Part shown: piece after piece, positions 10,063 to 22,917 of the stretch | Position numbering within the stretch: position 1 is the first letter of the stretch | Layout: each line of letters begins with the position of its first letter | DNA from: Panopea generosa | Lineage: Eukaryota > Mollusca > Bivalvia > Adapedonta > Hiatellidae | NCBI GenBank assembly: GCA_029582155.1 | Contig: CM055895.1 | Location: forward strand, 12,856,770-12,920,769 | Length of the DNA: 64,000 bases | Reading direction: 5' to 3' | The notes under the pieces: generated by a model | Databases searched by the model: none | Seen by the model: the letters and a program-made list of their open reading frames with translations, nothing else | Told to the model about the DNA's origin: nothing | Made by a program: the position numbers and the translations under genes

Positions 10063-10852
10063 ATCAAAACTTCCATTCAAAATTTTAATTCAAAAATTCA
10101 AAATTCTTGCATTGCAGAGATATTCTCATCAAAACAATACCATTCCCAGAAATTTGTGTTTAAAATTGCTGAAACACTTTTGATTACAAAATAGCTATAC
10201 CGCAGCTAAAATAACAAGTTAATTATGATACATTTTCCTTCAAGCTTCAATAACTAGCCAAATTATTAATCCTTTGTGTGCTATTTCGTCATCATTTAAT
10301 GTTGAGATGCAAGTTTCCTATCCAATACAAGTTTTCTATCCCGTTCTATGCAAGTCCTTGATGATTAATCATATTTGAATGTTACAATTTATGTTTTAAT
10401 GTTTGATTCAATATATAGAAGCAAATTATATTTTTCATATAGAATTTGTGTATTTCCAAATGAATAACAATTTTATAAATGTAAACACAAATAGATTATC
10501 CCTAAAAATTCTTTTTTTCCCTATCCCCTAAATATCCTGCATAAACGGGACCACAGTAACCAAATTTTGACCGTCACCACATCCGGGTATTTCCAATGAA
10601 CGAAGATGCTTTAATCTATGCTAAAAATTTAAACCGTTTTAAGAGGGGATTTTATTTGTTGAAATAAGATGCTGAGAAACCGGGGGTATCCAACTATCCA
10701 TTAATGTGCATTTCAAACATATGTTTCTTGCCAATATTAGAATATTACTGACATAAAAATATAGTAAAGGAGTGTTTATAAATGGACAACTTGTCATATT
10801 TCAAAGTTAATACAATTGAGAAGTTTGCATTTTTTATGTTCAATTCTGTAAT

Positions 10853-11095
10853 TCTCACTCACTCACTCACTCACTCACTCACTCACTCACTCACTCACTC
10901 ACTCACTCACTCACTCACTCACTCACTCACTCACTCACTCACTCACTCACTCACTCACTCACTCACTCACTCACTCACTCACTCACTCACTCACTCACTC
11001 ACTCACTCACTCACTCACTCACTCACTCACTCACTCACTCACTCACTCACTCACTCACTCACTCACTCACTCACTCACTCACTCACTCACTCACT
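10853..11095. repeat. (CTCA)n microsatellite, about 60 units, uninterrupted
   Basis: An essentially pure tetranucleotide tract of about 243 bp. It is open in all frames because the four-base unit contains no stop, so the His/Ser/Leu/Thr frame over it is not a gene. Confidence 0.97.
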
Positions 11096-11099
11096 GTGC

Positions 11100-11900
11100 A
11101 TTTCCAAATAAATATAAATTTTATAGAAGGAAACATTAATAGTTAAGTCTTAAACATCCCTAATAAATGGGACTGCTATTTTTTAGGATCAAACTTTTTT
11201 CTCAAATTTGTTAACATCAGGTAGGCAACATCCAGGTGTTTTTTCATATTTTTTCTTAAAGTTATGTACAAAGTGGGGATTTTATTCTAGCTTTGTTGAA
11301 ATAAGATGCTGATAAAACCCTTAACGATTTCATTGTTTTGCTTACTTGCATAAAGCCCTTACTATACACTGCGATCTATTTCTAGTTGTCTTGATCTGAG
11401 AAATGGTCATGACACTTTATTAAGTGTTTCGTTCCGATTGATTGCATACATACTACATAGACTTCACGGGCAGAAACTAGTATTTCTCCCAGATCTCTAA
11501 AATAAGGACTTTGATCCCTGGATCCAAAGAAGTAATGGCCAAATGTTCCCAGAATCCCTAAAAATAATAGGCCATGTTCCCCTGGATCTGCAACCTCTTG
11601 GGAGAGCCTCATCCTTGCCACATAATGGGCAGAAATCAGACACCAGATTAATGATTTCGCATAAAATTTTATGATTCAGCGCAACTCTGCTCTATTTTGA
11701 ATTTGTTTATATGTATGCAACAGTGTTGTGCTGAACCTTCAATATGTCAATAGATCGACATATACAACGCTGGTCTATATATATATAACTAACTTGCATC
11801 AGTGATCAGCTGTGATTAGAAAGATATAGAGGACAAAGAGGAAACCGTAATTGATTTCAGGATATCCCGTCTTAAATATTATAAATATAAAACAACAGAA
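11100..11900. other. Unassigned intergenic sequence
   Basis: A patch at 11465-11600 repeats CCCTGGATC and CCCAGAATCCCTAAA-like phrases, suggesting an old short duplication. The 79-codon minus-strand frame over it has no recognisable domain. Confidence 0.4.
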
Positions 11901-11904
11901 TTAA

Positions 11905-12230
11905 TGAATGAGGTTTTACGGCGTACCAACACATTATAGGTTATTCGACGCCAACAGGAAGGAAGAAAAAATACACCAACAAATGAATATTCAGAATGAA
12001 ACTAGAACCTTGATACCTGCAGAACTGCAGAGTTTCAGCAAATTCTATTGTATTACTCAAATTGTCGCTTCCTACGACAGACATGCATGAGCCACCGCGA
12101 CCCTATTCTTGCCATCACACATATGGCTCCCTGGAACAACACAGGGTTGATAATTTAACCACAATAGTGAACATGACACCCATTCGCAGTTAAAACAACA
12201 GAAAACATTGGAAGTGATGTCACTGAACAT
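11905..12230. repeat. Dispersed repeat Q, copy 1
   Basis: It shares AGGTTTTACGGCGTACCAAC, CAGAACTGCAGAGTTTCAGC, TATTACTCAAATTGTCGCTT and TTGATAATTTAACCACAATA in the same order with 46005-46395. No coding content is seen. Confidence 0.8.
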
Positions 12231-12503
12231 GTCCGAGTCAATACAACATTGAGATAAAGATCTATGCAGATGTTCTCAATCACTTCCGCCAAAAATGCAG
12301 ATCTAGAACGGTTGTGTCTATTTGTGATATTAAGTTGAACATTGCACTGACACTGTTACACATAAACACACGTATGGTCCATCATTGATGGAGAATTTCA
12401 ACACAAACCTTAAATGTAATATGTCCTATTTCGAATCATTTCCGTGTTGTGTTCACACCACACACCCTGTCTGCTGCTGTTTGCATCCCGCTACCCCACT
12501 AAC

Positions 12504-12575
12504 CTGCTATTGAATATGTACAGTTAGTTCACAATGTTTGTTCCACGGAAATAACGGCGCGTGGCGGTCCGATGT
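12504..12575 (-). promoter_or_regulatory. Possible CpG-bearing promoter or 5' exon (weak)
   Basis: In an AT-rich setting, ACGGCGCGTGGCGGTCCGAT stands out as CpG-rich. On the minus strand it is followed by CAATAGCAG and a GTTAGT donor-like site at 12503-12498. It could be the non-coding first exon and promoter of the gene whose coding starts at 8277. There is no direct evidence beyond position and composition. Confidence 0.2.
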
Positions 12576-13300
12576 AATATTGAAAACAAAGCAGTCAAAT
12601 GTCGAAATCTGAATAGTATTAAATTTAATGAATGATAAGCAATTTGGATAAACTGGCAATGTTTAGAAAACAGCGCACAAGGATATTAAACGGGATGGAA
12701 AACAACATAGGAGTCGAAGGGGGTCACCCCGCCAATATTCAGGTTCAGCATATACGGGTTATACCCATTACCGTGAAACTTCATCAACCATATAAATGAC
12801 ATCAATAATAAACGGTAATACACTTGAAATGGTGTCATCAGGAAAAATGATTGTACTGGATTAAACTTTCGTGTAATGTTAAGCAAGTTCTATATGAAAA
12901 GTATAATTAAAGGTTCAAAACAACACAAACAGTGAGTTTGTACACTTAAGAATTCTTGCACTAATTCTAGTTTTGCTAGAAAGAGGGCACACAGAGGTTG
13001 ACCCCCTCCCAAGAAATCTTAGTTGTACAGTATTTTAAATGTACCAAATCATTTTCAATTGTCTTACTGTCCCCATGTAAGGAATTCTAAGTGCACATGT
13101 GTGAGTTAATGTTATTATACATATTTAGCGGTATTATAGGTATACAAGGTATACTTTGTGGCCTGGAAGTATACATCCTCACAGGTTGCCCCACCCCTCA
13201 CACACCCAATAATTGAAACGCCCTTATGGCCATGAACAATTAAAATTGGAGAGTAAGCATTAATTATAGCACAGTAATTTAATAACAGATAAATCGCTGA
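12576..13300. other. Unassigned intergenic sequence
   Basis: No splice-bounded coding segment or clear repeat is recognised. The minus-strand open frame at 12686-12886 has no domain. Confidence 0.4.
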
Positions 13301-13870
13301 TTAAAGGAAATTTATCAGGATTTTTCAAAAATTTATAACATGCTAAAAATGTCTCCCCCTCACCTTCCCCCCCCCCCCCCCCCCCCCCCCCCCCAAATAT
13401 GTCATGCTTGTATACATATATACAGGTCTATATATAATCACAGACCCCATAGTGCCAAAAGGATATCTATTAAACGCCCCAAAATAATATATTGAAAAAG
13501 GATTTCCAAACATTGGTTGGACTTAAATAGATTTCCCACTTAAAAATGCAACATATTTTGTGATGTACTAAATGTGTCACATGATTTCATTTTGATTTCA
13601 ATTTTATTCGTTATTGAGGTTTGCAGGTAGTAAAAATTATTTCATCTTAGAAAGTGTTGGAATGACAATGCGAAGGTTGTAAATCAGTATTTAAGTGATG
13701 TCTATTTTAAGAACCAGGATTTCGTTTCAAGTTTACCACTATGATTTAAATATTAATTTTGTCACGTTTTGACATACTAAAACCAGTTAGATTTTATTTA
13801 TTAATGATAATGAGATGCTTTATAACCATTTTCATAATTATTTTATTTTTTAAGACATTTTACAGCATTA
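13301..13870 (+). mobile_element. TTAA-flanked element, family G, old copy carrying a C28 tract
   Basis: It begins TTAA-AGGAAATTTATCAGGA, like the ends of the intact copy at 55677-56158 read in reverse. It keeps GCCCCAAAATAATATATTGA, AATAGATTTCCCACTTAAAA and TTTCAAGTTTACCACTATG in order. The right end is degraded. An uninterrupted run of 28 C occupies 13367-13394. It is non-coding. Confidence 0.65.
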
Positions 13871-14302
13871 TTCTTCCTTTATCATATCTGGCATTATTAG
13901 CCCGATTAAATAAGTTGTGAATGTACAGCTTTTTGCCATTTGTGCTCTCCCTCTTAGGCTAGTCTTTAGTAGGCTTATTGAAATCTCAGGAGGAGTGGGG
14001 GTATATTTTTCAATATTTTCACTGAAATAAAACCTTTTTAAGTATTTAATACACACTAGTAAGCAAAACAGATAAGGTGTGTGCTACTGATTCTCGGATG
14101 GTCATGTAGGTGATTTTATTAACAATTATGAAGGGGAAATATGTGAAAATATGGACAAGCAGTTTCAAAGAAGAAAAGTCATGGAGTGATCAGAATAGTG
14201 AATCCTGAGTATTACATAGGTGAGTTAAAAAGAAAGGGAAAAACACCACCAAAGTTGAAATGACAACATTGATAGCTTCCATAAATAACAGAATTTTAGA
14301 AA

Positions 14303-14920
14303 CAAGAGGCCCAAGAGTGCCTGAATCGCTCTACTGGGAACAAATTGACAGATAAACACTTCAGCCGTAATGTTTTTTGTAAGTTCCCCTTAAATTGTGT
14401 TAATAAGCCCTTAGCATTGGCCTGCATAATAGCTTCAAATTTAATCCAGGGACCTGGCTTCCACAAACATTTTAGGGGACCACCATGCAATGTTACATGT
14501 ATACTATTTAAGGTCTAGGCCTTGAACTTTCAGAAAAAGTGTCTTTTAAAACTTTACCTATAAGTCCTGTGGCGGGGACATTTGTGGTCTATTTGAGAAT
14601 TTGTGGTTATATAACTGTGTGCAAGTTTGGTTAAGATTTGATAAAAAATTGGTGGGTACTATCGCGTCAGGGTTAGGCCTTGAACCTTCAGTTTCATTTA
14701 AAATGTGCTTTTAAGCCCTGTGGCTGAATCCGACTGATTCAAAAACTTCAGATTCAATGAAATATGGGGGTGCTATCGCATGATAACATTTTCTCTTTAT
14801 AACTCTATGTAAAACAGTGACACCTGTGGTGGTCCTTAATTTGACTACAGGGACCTGACTTGAACTACCTATGTGGGGACCTCCATGCAATGCTACATGT
14901 AAAATATCTAAGGTCTAGAA
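14303..14920. repeat. AACAAGAGGCCC-type dispersed repeat, family N
   Basis: It opens AACAAGAGGCCCAAGAGTGC and continues with CCATGCAATGTTACATG, GGTCTAGGCCTTGAACTTTC and GTGCAAGTTTGGTTAAGATT, partly duplicated inside the copy. A shorter copy is at 31643. From general knowledge, this class is frequent in mollusc genomes. Confidence 0.65.
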
Positions 14921-15181
14921 GTCAAGGGTTCTCCTGCAAAAATGTTGTATGGTTTTCAGTAGCAGTACTCAATGCACAGTTCTCATCCAAACTTGGTGAC
15001 TCTAGGTCAAACAGTGCTCAATGCAAAAATTTTGCATTGAATAATGACACTACTGTAACACTACTACTAGTAATGCCTTTCCCTTTTTTTCAAAAAGGTT
15101 TGACAAAAATTAAATGACATATACAGCCTGTAATGTATTGAAAATGGCAAGAAATCACATTCAAAAAAATTGATTGTTTAT

Positions 15182-15412
15182 CATCATTTTTATGCCATCG
15201 AGGGCTAACAGATGATCAGTTAACCTAACCACTCTTTCCTGGTATTTTGGAAGGTAAACCAGTACTCAAGCACAACCGCCTCCGTAAATAATTCCCAACT
15301 TGAATCAGAAGTAAGAGACGAATTATAATGAGACACAATGCCGTCTCAGTGGGGATTCGAATTCTCAACCCATGAATTAATAGTCAGACGTGCTAACTTA
15401 TCTGACACGGCT
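15182..15412 (-). repeat. tRNA-derived SINE, family B, copy 3
   Basis: The tail is at the left (TTTTTATGCCATCGAGGGCT) and the tRNA-like head at the right (GGGGATTCGAATTCTCAACC, reverse complement of box B). It is diverged. Confidence 0.75.
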
Positions 15413-16059
15413 TATTAAAAAAAATTTGCAAAGTCATAATGTACGTGTAAATGTAGTTGTACTGGGGTCACATGGTTGTAATAAAAGAAGAAGAATCAAT
15501 AGTTGCTTTTTAAGCATAAGTATGTATTTATTAGATATAAAAATTCAGATTATTCATTATGGCACAATGAAATAGACACTTATTTACAATATACTCTAGC
15601 AGTTGTGAAAACATGTATATGTTATTGATGCTGCTGGAATACATAGTGATCTAATTACAAAATACAAATATTCTGTATAAAAATAAAATATGTTATAAAA
15701 TTAACAACTTCCATATACAATATACCTTATTATCTTCAACCCAAGTGCAACATATATAAAACGTTACAAATCAATAACAAAACGTTTTCTCGCGAACTGG
15801 ATAATGATTCTGTTATTTTACCAGTCCGAAATATTTCTATATCACGTATCTAGGGCTGAGATAAAATTCTTGCATTGTGACATTGAAATTAGCTACATGA
15901 CGCGACATACCAGTATGCAAAAATATATGACGTAAATTATATGATTTAAAGTCTTAAAAACAATTGAGGTGAAGAAAAATGTTGAGTTAAATTAAATTGA
16001 TTATTCAAGAAGTTGTTTTGCAAGAAAAAGAATTTCTTTTTTTGGTTTGAATAGAAAAA

Positions 16060-17790
16060 CTCCATATCTTGATACTCTGCAGAGCTTTGTTCCCACCAAA
16101 ACAGTTATTACCCGGGAACCAGGGATGGAATTTTCTGTCTGAACTTTCAAACTCATGAAAGATTCTTATAATCACATACAAGTATATATTAAATTTTAAT
16201 TTTATTGTTCAAATTTGTGACATGGATTTTAAAAGAAATACCTGCATTCTAAAGGATGATCATAATAATAAGCAATTTTTGTTTAAAAAGTTTATTGAAT
16301 ATCTTCATAATTATTATGCACACAACCTGCAGCCTGACAACTAACTGGACAACATGTAAATTTAGATGTTGTCCTAATTTCTCAGCCAATAAAATCGCTC
16401 AGATTTTACAAAATAGAACATTTCACTTTACATAGAATGTCATAACTGTCACTAGATGTTGATCTTCTTCCTCCGGAATCTCTCCAGGAACGAGAAAGTT
16501 GGTCAAGATCTAAGCCGGTTACAAATTACCTGGAATTTTCTCCCAGCATATAACTTCTAACTTATACCAGTAGTGACATACATTTATGATTTCTATCTGA
16601 TGTTTTTCTTTATAAAATGGCATGATTGTTTTAATATCTATGCTAATTTTTATATAAAATAGAGTGAATCTATCAAAAAAATTAAACAATAAAAAGCATA
16701 TAGGAATATCTGCCATTTTAAGATATTTGTCAGATATTTTCTATCTCTCCCTAGGATCATGGTTAAATGTATACCCTTATCAAATGTGTATGCAAGTGTG
16801 ACACCAAGTTATTGTTAGAAGATGGTAAGTCAACATGCGTGTAAACAAATTCTATACAAGCCTTAATGATATGCATGAAAAACAATCAATCACAAGTATT
16901 GGGATTATAAGAATTCTTACATGAGTTTGAATTCTGTCCCGAGGGATAACTGTTTTGACAGGTACAAGGCTCTGTCAAGTTCCCGTGAAAACAGTTATCC
17001 CAAGGAACGGAATTTTGTATCTGAACCAAAAAAGACATGTAGGATTATTTTTCTTGCATTCACAAACACAATATACAATTATTTTAATTAAATTATTGCT
17101 ACATATTAACAATGCTTGCTTTTAAGGTGTGTCAAATTAGATAAGTTGTTTCATATGTTTTAAAATGTAACAGGAGTGTAGGATAAGGGCCTGAAAGGGG
17201 CATAGGATGAAAAATCCATACCCGGTAAAAGTATGCAGAAATCCTTGTCCAGTATGAAAGAATATAAGAATCTTACACAGGTTTGAGGTTTTGACAGAAA
17301 AATCTGTCTTGAGGGATAACTGTTTTTGCAAGAATGAGGCTGAGACTCTATCTTGTTCTCACTAGAGAGTCTCGTTTCCACGGAAACAGTTACCCCAAGG
17401 GAGGGAACTTTCTATCTGAACGGAAAAAAGCCAAGAATGAATCATTTTCTTGCATATCAAACACATTGAATGATAATTTGATTTTATTCATCATTGTATT
17501 TTTAATCATGATCGCTTTTAAGATATTAAATTATATAATTTATGTCATATATTTTATATGTTCCATCATAGATGGTTCTAACATCATAGCACAAGAACTG
17601 ATCTCAGACTCATAGATAGAAATATCTAACCTCTGTAAAAAAAACAGATATCCTTATTCAATATAGAAGAAAATGAAATTCCATTACGCTCGGTAACACA
17701 GTTTTGATAGGACCCTCGATAGAGCCTCAGTTCCAATAAAATCAGCGGAGCGTCAGGTAGAAATATCCATATCCCAGCCTAACACCCGTG
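16060..17790. repeat. Dispersed stem-loop repeat, family M, three or four copies
   Basis: Copies near 16075-16160, 16925-17035, 17270-17425 and a poor one at 17685-17760 share GAGGGATAACTGTTTT, a variable middle of about 35-70 bp, then GAAACAGTTA.CCCAAGG and ATCTGAAC. The two blocks form an inverted repeat (GGATAACTGTTTT / AAAACAGTTATCC), so each copy can fold. Copies are 200-800 bp apart. Confidence 0.6.
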
Positions 17791-18344
17791 GAACATTCTT
17801 ACAATATATAAATTATTCCAGTGAGCAATTAATAATACATGTATAGTTTAGTATGAAAGGGTAATTTATTATTTTATATGACCGATAGAAAATATCTTGA
17901 CTGATATTTTATTAAACTTTGAAAAGAAAACCAGTTTCGAAAAAAAGAAATTGGTTAAAAAAAACGAAAAAAAAGGGGCAATTTTATAAGCCCCTGATGT
18001 ATACAATTATTGGTTACCCATTTTTTTCATTTTTGGTCCCCTTATGGAACCTATTTATTTGTTTTGTTATTCTGATTACAATCACTATGTGGCAAAAACT
18101 GGACACAAGAAAAGAGTCCAATTCTACAGGTATAGAACCAATTCCAAATTTCTATCACAGAATATAACAATCATTTACTTAGCAATTTTATGTAGCTGTT
18201 TTTTGTATAATCAGTGAATATTTGCCATATCAAATAAGTATGGACAGAATAAATAATCACTATAAATATTATATTGTATATCATCTAGCACATACCAATC
18301 TGTCGCATATTACATTTCAACAGAATAATATTGAAATAAGAAGT

Positions 18345-18838
18345 AAAAGGATGGTTTACCGTTATATAGAAATGAATGTAAAGATTGCCAGGAAGTTATA
18401 CAGAAATGAATGTAAATTTAAATTTGCCAGGAAAACTATAATGATGGTTGTACAGAAATTACTGTAAAGATTGCCAGGAAGTTATACGGAAATGAAAATA
18501 GATTTAAATTTGCCAGGAAAACTATAATGATGGTTGTACTGAAATGAATGTAAAGGTTGCCAGGAAGTTATACAGAAATTAATGTAAATTTATACTTGCG
18601 AGGAACACTATAATGATGGTTATACAGAAATGAATATAAAGATTGCCAGGAGGTTATACAGAAATGAATGTGAATTTAAATTTTCCAGGAAAACAAAAAT
18701 GATGGTTATACAGAAATGAATGTAAAGGTTGCCAGGAGAACTATAATGATAATAATACAGAAATGAATGTAAAGATTGCCAGGAAAACTATAAAGATGGT
18801 TATACAGAAATGAATGTTAAGTTTGCCAGAAGAAAAAT
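18345..18838. repeat. Minisatellite built from two alternating units
   Basis: The unit TACAGAAATGAATGTAAAGA-TTGCCAGGA recurs about 12 times. A short form (about 36 bp) alternates irregularly with a longer form that adds AAATTTAAATTTGCCAGG and AACTATAATGATGGTT. No coding role is evident. Confidence 0.8.
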
Positions 18839-19260
18839 GAAATCTAGGATACAGTGTTTTTTATCCTGTATTTACTAAATTATTGTAGTCGGATTTTATT
18901 TTTTAATTAATTAAATAGACATTTTTAGTATATTGTAGTTTACATTGATTTGACCTTGGACGGAAGAACAGTGACACTTTATCCACTTCACCATTCTTCA
19001 GATAGCAGGGACATAAAAATATTTACAGTCAGATGGATTTGAAAGGTTGAGGGTCTTTTAAAAATAAGCATGAACAAAAAAATAGTTTAGTGTTGAATTG
19101 AAGGAGAGACTGTATATAGGTGCATGTCTAGTTAATATGTATATTCCAAGAGAGACCAATATGTAATGATACTATCAGAGAGGACACCTACAGTATGAAA
19201 GATCAAGAAATGATGGTAGTGTTTGCATACAGTATAGAGAGTTGTGTTCCATAATGTTAC
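18839..19260. other. Unassigned AT-rich sequence
   Basis: No gene or repeat is recognised. Confidence 0.4.
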
Positions 19261-19264
19261 ATAT

Positions 19265-19372
19265 ACAGTCAAACCTCTTTTAAGCTGCCAGTCCAGGGAA
19301 AGATCAAGCATGACCTTTTAAGACAGGTGGCTGTTCAATAGAGGTGATCGTCTATACAGGTTTGACTGTACA
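19265..19372. mobile_element. Hairpin MITE, family P, internally deleted copy
   Basis: The ends are ACAGTCAAACCTCTTTTAAG and CTATACAGGTTTGACTGT, terminal inverted repeats on ACAGTCAAACCTGT. The interior has CCTTTTAAGACAGGTGGCTG and CAATAGAGGTGATCG. It is about 108 bp, against about 180 bp for fuller copies at 35553 and 36963. Confidence 0.8.
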
Positions 19373-20504
19373 TGTCTTTTACTAGACTGTAGAAATTCCT
19401 GCTAGGGAATGGAACATAGCAGTGGTATAAGAGCATGCTTATTGGTCAGTTGCTTCAGCGAAAGTTAGTTCAACAACTTGCTTTGACAAAGTCATAATGA
19501 CATTGGGTATGGAGGTAGAGATCGGAAACTCAAAACATCAAGAAACTCATGCATTTTTGATGGTCAGAATTGTCCTTTAGTTATCAAAGTTTCACTGTAC
19601 ATGTAATTAGTTTCTGTATATGTTAAAATGCATTATGTTATACTGATTGTGACATATAAACATAATCAAGCTATCTATATTATATCAACATATTTTCTTA
19701 ACATATTCTCAACATACATGGTAACCACATCTAATCACATCTACAAAGTGTTTGGTTACCTCGCTGAATCGGAACAGATTTAGACTAGCAATGATATTCA
19801 ATAGTTGAGGTTTTACATCTAACAGTATAATAAAAATACAAACAAGAGGCAAAAATGGTCAAAAAACAGTTTGACAGGTCACTTCATTTCAAATTATGAA
19901 AGGACTAAAGCTATGAAGAACTTATAGATGAGAAAAATGAGAATTTTATGTTTTTCCCAAAGTATTCCCATGTAAAAATTGAAATGATAATATGACTGAA
20001 AGCATACAGAATAATGGATTAACAGACATCTTGAATGAATCTAAGCCATTCTTTGCCATGCGATGATTAGAATCATATAAAACTACATGTAACAATTAAG
20101 ACATTTCCAATAAAACTAACTTTTATATTATATGGTAATATAATTAAAATCATTTACAACAATGGATTAACAGACATTTTGAATGTGACTTGTACAAAAC
20201 AGTATGATAAAAACAAAATTGCTGTTGGAAGTTTTGATTGAAATAACATTTTGATTGAAATCACAGATACTACGAGCCATTTCCTTCTGAAGGAAAAAGG
20301 AAAATGGTTTACAAAGTCTACGTAGACAATCACAGCACTAAGCAAATACAAAATTATATAACAAGTACATATAGATATAAATTGAAATACCATATTTACA
20401 TTTTTACTGCAATCAGCCTTAATGAATTAAATAGATTAACTTCATTTCATTTCCAAATGAAAAACATTTGCAGCTGGGCGGAGCTAAAATGGACAAGTTT
20501 GCAT

Positions 20505-20625
20505 TTCATTGGTTGCATGATTTTGCTTTACTAGTGAGATGTCACATTGCCGTAAGGTTTATGTGACGTTTGCCGAAAGTTGCCTTATAAATGGCGGCTC
20601 TTATTTAGTATGTTGACAACATCGT
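20505..20625 (+). promoter_or_regulatory. Possible promoter (CCAAT, CRE-like, TATA-like, YY1-like)
   Basis: ATTGGTTG (inverted CCAAT, near 20509), TGTGACGTTTGCC (CRE-like half-site), TTATAAATGGCGGCTC (TATA-like overlapping a YY1-like ATGGCGGC) occur in order within about 80 bp of unusually GC-rich sequence. A transcript would start near 20615 on the plus strand, but no coding exon was recognised downstream. The elements are short and could be chance. Confidence 0.25.
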
Positions 20626-21394
20626 CGCTACATTCATGACATTGATTTTGTGGTTTAATGCCTATAATTTGCTTTTTAAATATCAAAATGGCAAAAGCAA
20701 CACAATAGTTTATCTAAAATAGTTGAAAAATATAATTTAAATATAAGGAATTATACAACTTACAGTTTATGTACAAGAAATCAGTTGCCTGTAAATTATG
20801 AATGATTGATTTGCAAGTTAGGAATCCTTCATGTGCTGTTTCATCAACATATAGTCAAAAGATGCAAGTTTCCTATTCTTCTATTTTTTTTTAAAATCAA
20901 TTACAATCAAATTTATCATTATTTAATCGAGTTGTACCGGTACACCTTGAACTGCATTTGGAAAACTTGGACTCTTTTGCCTGGTATACTTGGACTGTAT
21001 GTCATTGATGTATTGATATGTTATTATTTGTGATAATAAGTTTTGTAATATGCTGAACTATTCTGTTTTAAAATGTCATTAATTCCATACCCCACCACCT
21101 CCTGGTATACATGTATTTAGATTTGATAACATAATATACATATTTATGACAGGCTTGAAGACACATCAATGACCACAGGTATCAGTGATCCCATTCTGAC
21201 TTCTTTCTGACATGGGCTAATGGAACATTATTAAACAGTTAATTTATACACATCTAATTGCAGTTGATTATCATTTCATTCAAATAGTTAAAATAAAAAA
21301 AACCAAAGCAGTTCGCAAAATAATTAAAAGATAAACTTAAATAGAATATATCATAAAAAACGCAAAAGATGTCTTTAGTATGATGAATAAAATA

Positions 21395-21800
21395 TTTATT
21401 AAAATGGAAATAAAGCCCCTCAATTTCATAAACAAATAAAATCTGAATGGTTTAATTTGTCAAATCTGCTAAAAAAGTGACAAATAAGATATTTAAATTA
21501 TAGTGGTAAACTTGAAACGATTCAAGTCCCCATTCAAAAAATAGACAGCACTTGAATACTACTCAGAAACCTTTGCATCATCATTGGAACTCTTTCTAAG
21601 ATGAAACAATTTTGACTATGTGTAAATCTGTATAACGGATGAAATTGAAATCAAAATGAAATCACATGACTTATTTAATATGTCACAAATATGTTGCAAT
21701 TTTAAGCAGGAAATCTATTTTAGTCTAAGCTAGGAACATAGCCCAAGTTAAGAAATGCCTTTTTGGGATGTTTAAATAGATATTGTTTTTACAATATGGG
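21395..21800 (-). mobile_element. Family G element fragment, copy on minus strand
   Basis: It shares TTTCTAAGATGAAACAATTT, AAATCACATGACTTATTTAA and AGGAAATCTATTTTAGTCTA with the intact copy at 55677-56158. The ends are not clear. Confidence 0.6.
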
Positions 21801-22465
21801 GTTAGTGAGAATATGTAGGCATGATATATTGGGAAAACAATAGTTCTAGCCAATTTTAAATGCCCTTTTAAAGAAACACAACAGGCTTCTGTTTTACTTA
21901 AATACTTCAATTCTTAACTTACTTTTGACTGGTTATTTATTTATTATATAGTCAATATCAATGAATTCATATGCAATTTTGCTGAAACCAGTCTAACATC
22001 ATGATTACCTGGCTCCTTATCTTAGACTTAAGATTTTAAGTATTTTAAGTATATGTTGGTGAAACAGGAGCCAGACTCTTAACACTTTTCAACATTCATT
22101 CCCTGAACTCTCCATAATACAGGCACAGAAAAGCTGGATATTAAAGGTGTAAGGATATTTTATCACTGAACAAGGAAGTCTGTATCACCTGAGTAACAAT
22201 TTGTATACAACTCTAATAAATAACTGTTATTAAAGACAGTTACTTATACATGTTTCTATTAATGGCAGAACACTCATTTTTATTTCTAAAAGAAAATATA
22301 AGAAATACAATTTACTAGAAAAAAATATTTCTAAAACAAGATACTGCAATGTAGAAATACAATTTACCAAAAAAAGAAAAAAATCTAAAAATATGATATA
22401 CCAGAAAAAATATTGAAAAAATGAATTACAAAGCAAATACACTTTTAAATACAAATCTAGAAATT

Positions 22466-22530
22466 TCAAAATGGATTGTTTCAAAATGGAATGTTTTAAA
22501 ATGGAATGTTTTCAAAATGGAATGTTCCAA
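22466..22530. repeat. Short tandem repeat, AAAATGGAATGTTT unit
   Basis: Four copies of a 16-19 bp unit, TTTCAAAATGGAATG. It lies about 120 bp beyond the stop codon of the transporter, within its likely 3' UTR or just after it. Confidence 0.75.
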
Positions 22531-22590
22531 TTGAGTACCAACCTTTTCAAGTAAATTCTTTTAACGTGGTAGAAATCATAAAAGTACTGT

Positions 22591-22596
22591 TTTATT
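22591..22596 (-). terminator. Candidate poly(A) signal for SLC15A4-like gene
   Basis: AATAAA on the minus strand, 56-61 nt past the stop codon at 22652. Another AATAAA lies at about 22278-22283, so the 3' UTR could be longer. The choice cannot be made from sequence alone. Confidence 0.35.
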
Positions 22597-22651
22597 TTGC
22601 AAGGAACACATAAAACATGTACAACCACTTGTACATGCATACATCTTATGC

Positions 22652-22917
22652 CTACATCTTGGTAGACACAGGATCAAACTTATCACCATCCTTGTCCATG
22701 CCAGAATTATGATATACATGAACACCAACAGCTTCAATATCAGCATCCTCCTCATCATTTTCATCAATTTTATTTTCAAAGTCTGGAGTACGGTATTTAT
22801 ACAACTTGGCTACGAAAACGAATACAACAAAGTTGACAGCAGTCAGAGCAGCTAAAAGGAACAGTAAATATTCCAAGTGGCCATTGTTTGGCTCTTCAGG
22901 GTACCAGTCTGAGGCAT
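22652..22917 (-). CDS. SLC15A4-like transporter, last coding exon
   Basis: Acceptor TTTTTCACAG precedes 22917, and the reading frame ends at the stop at 22654-22652. The exon completes residue 502 and adds 87 residues: DASDWYPEEP, then a membrane helix (LLFLLAALTAVNFVVFVFVA, the likely last helix), then a short cytosolic tail with an acidic run (DENDEEDADIE). The first 14 bases of the exon (ATGCCTCAGACTGG) and its acceptor are also the core of the minisatellite that fills the adjacent intron. Confidence 0.93.

Noticed and set aside
10782-11111. 109-codon frame rich in Thr-His-Ser-Leu
   Set aside because: It is translation of (CTCA)n, with no gene signals around it.
13367-13394. C28 run as a possible sequence gap or vector artefact
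   Set aside because: It lies inside a recognisable family G copy with matching sequence on both sides, so it is a homopolymer within the element, although its exact length is uncertain.
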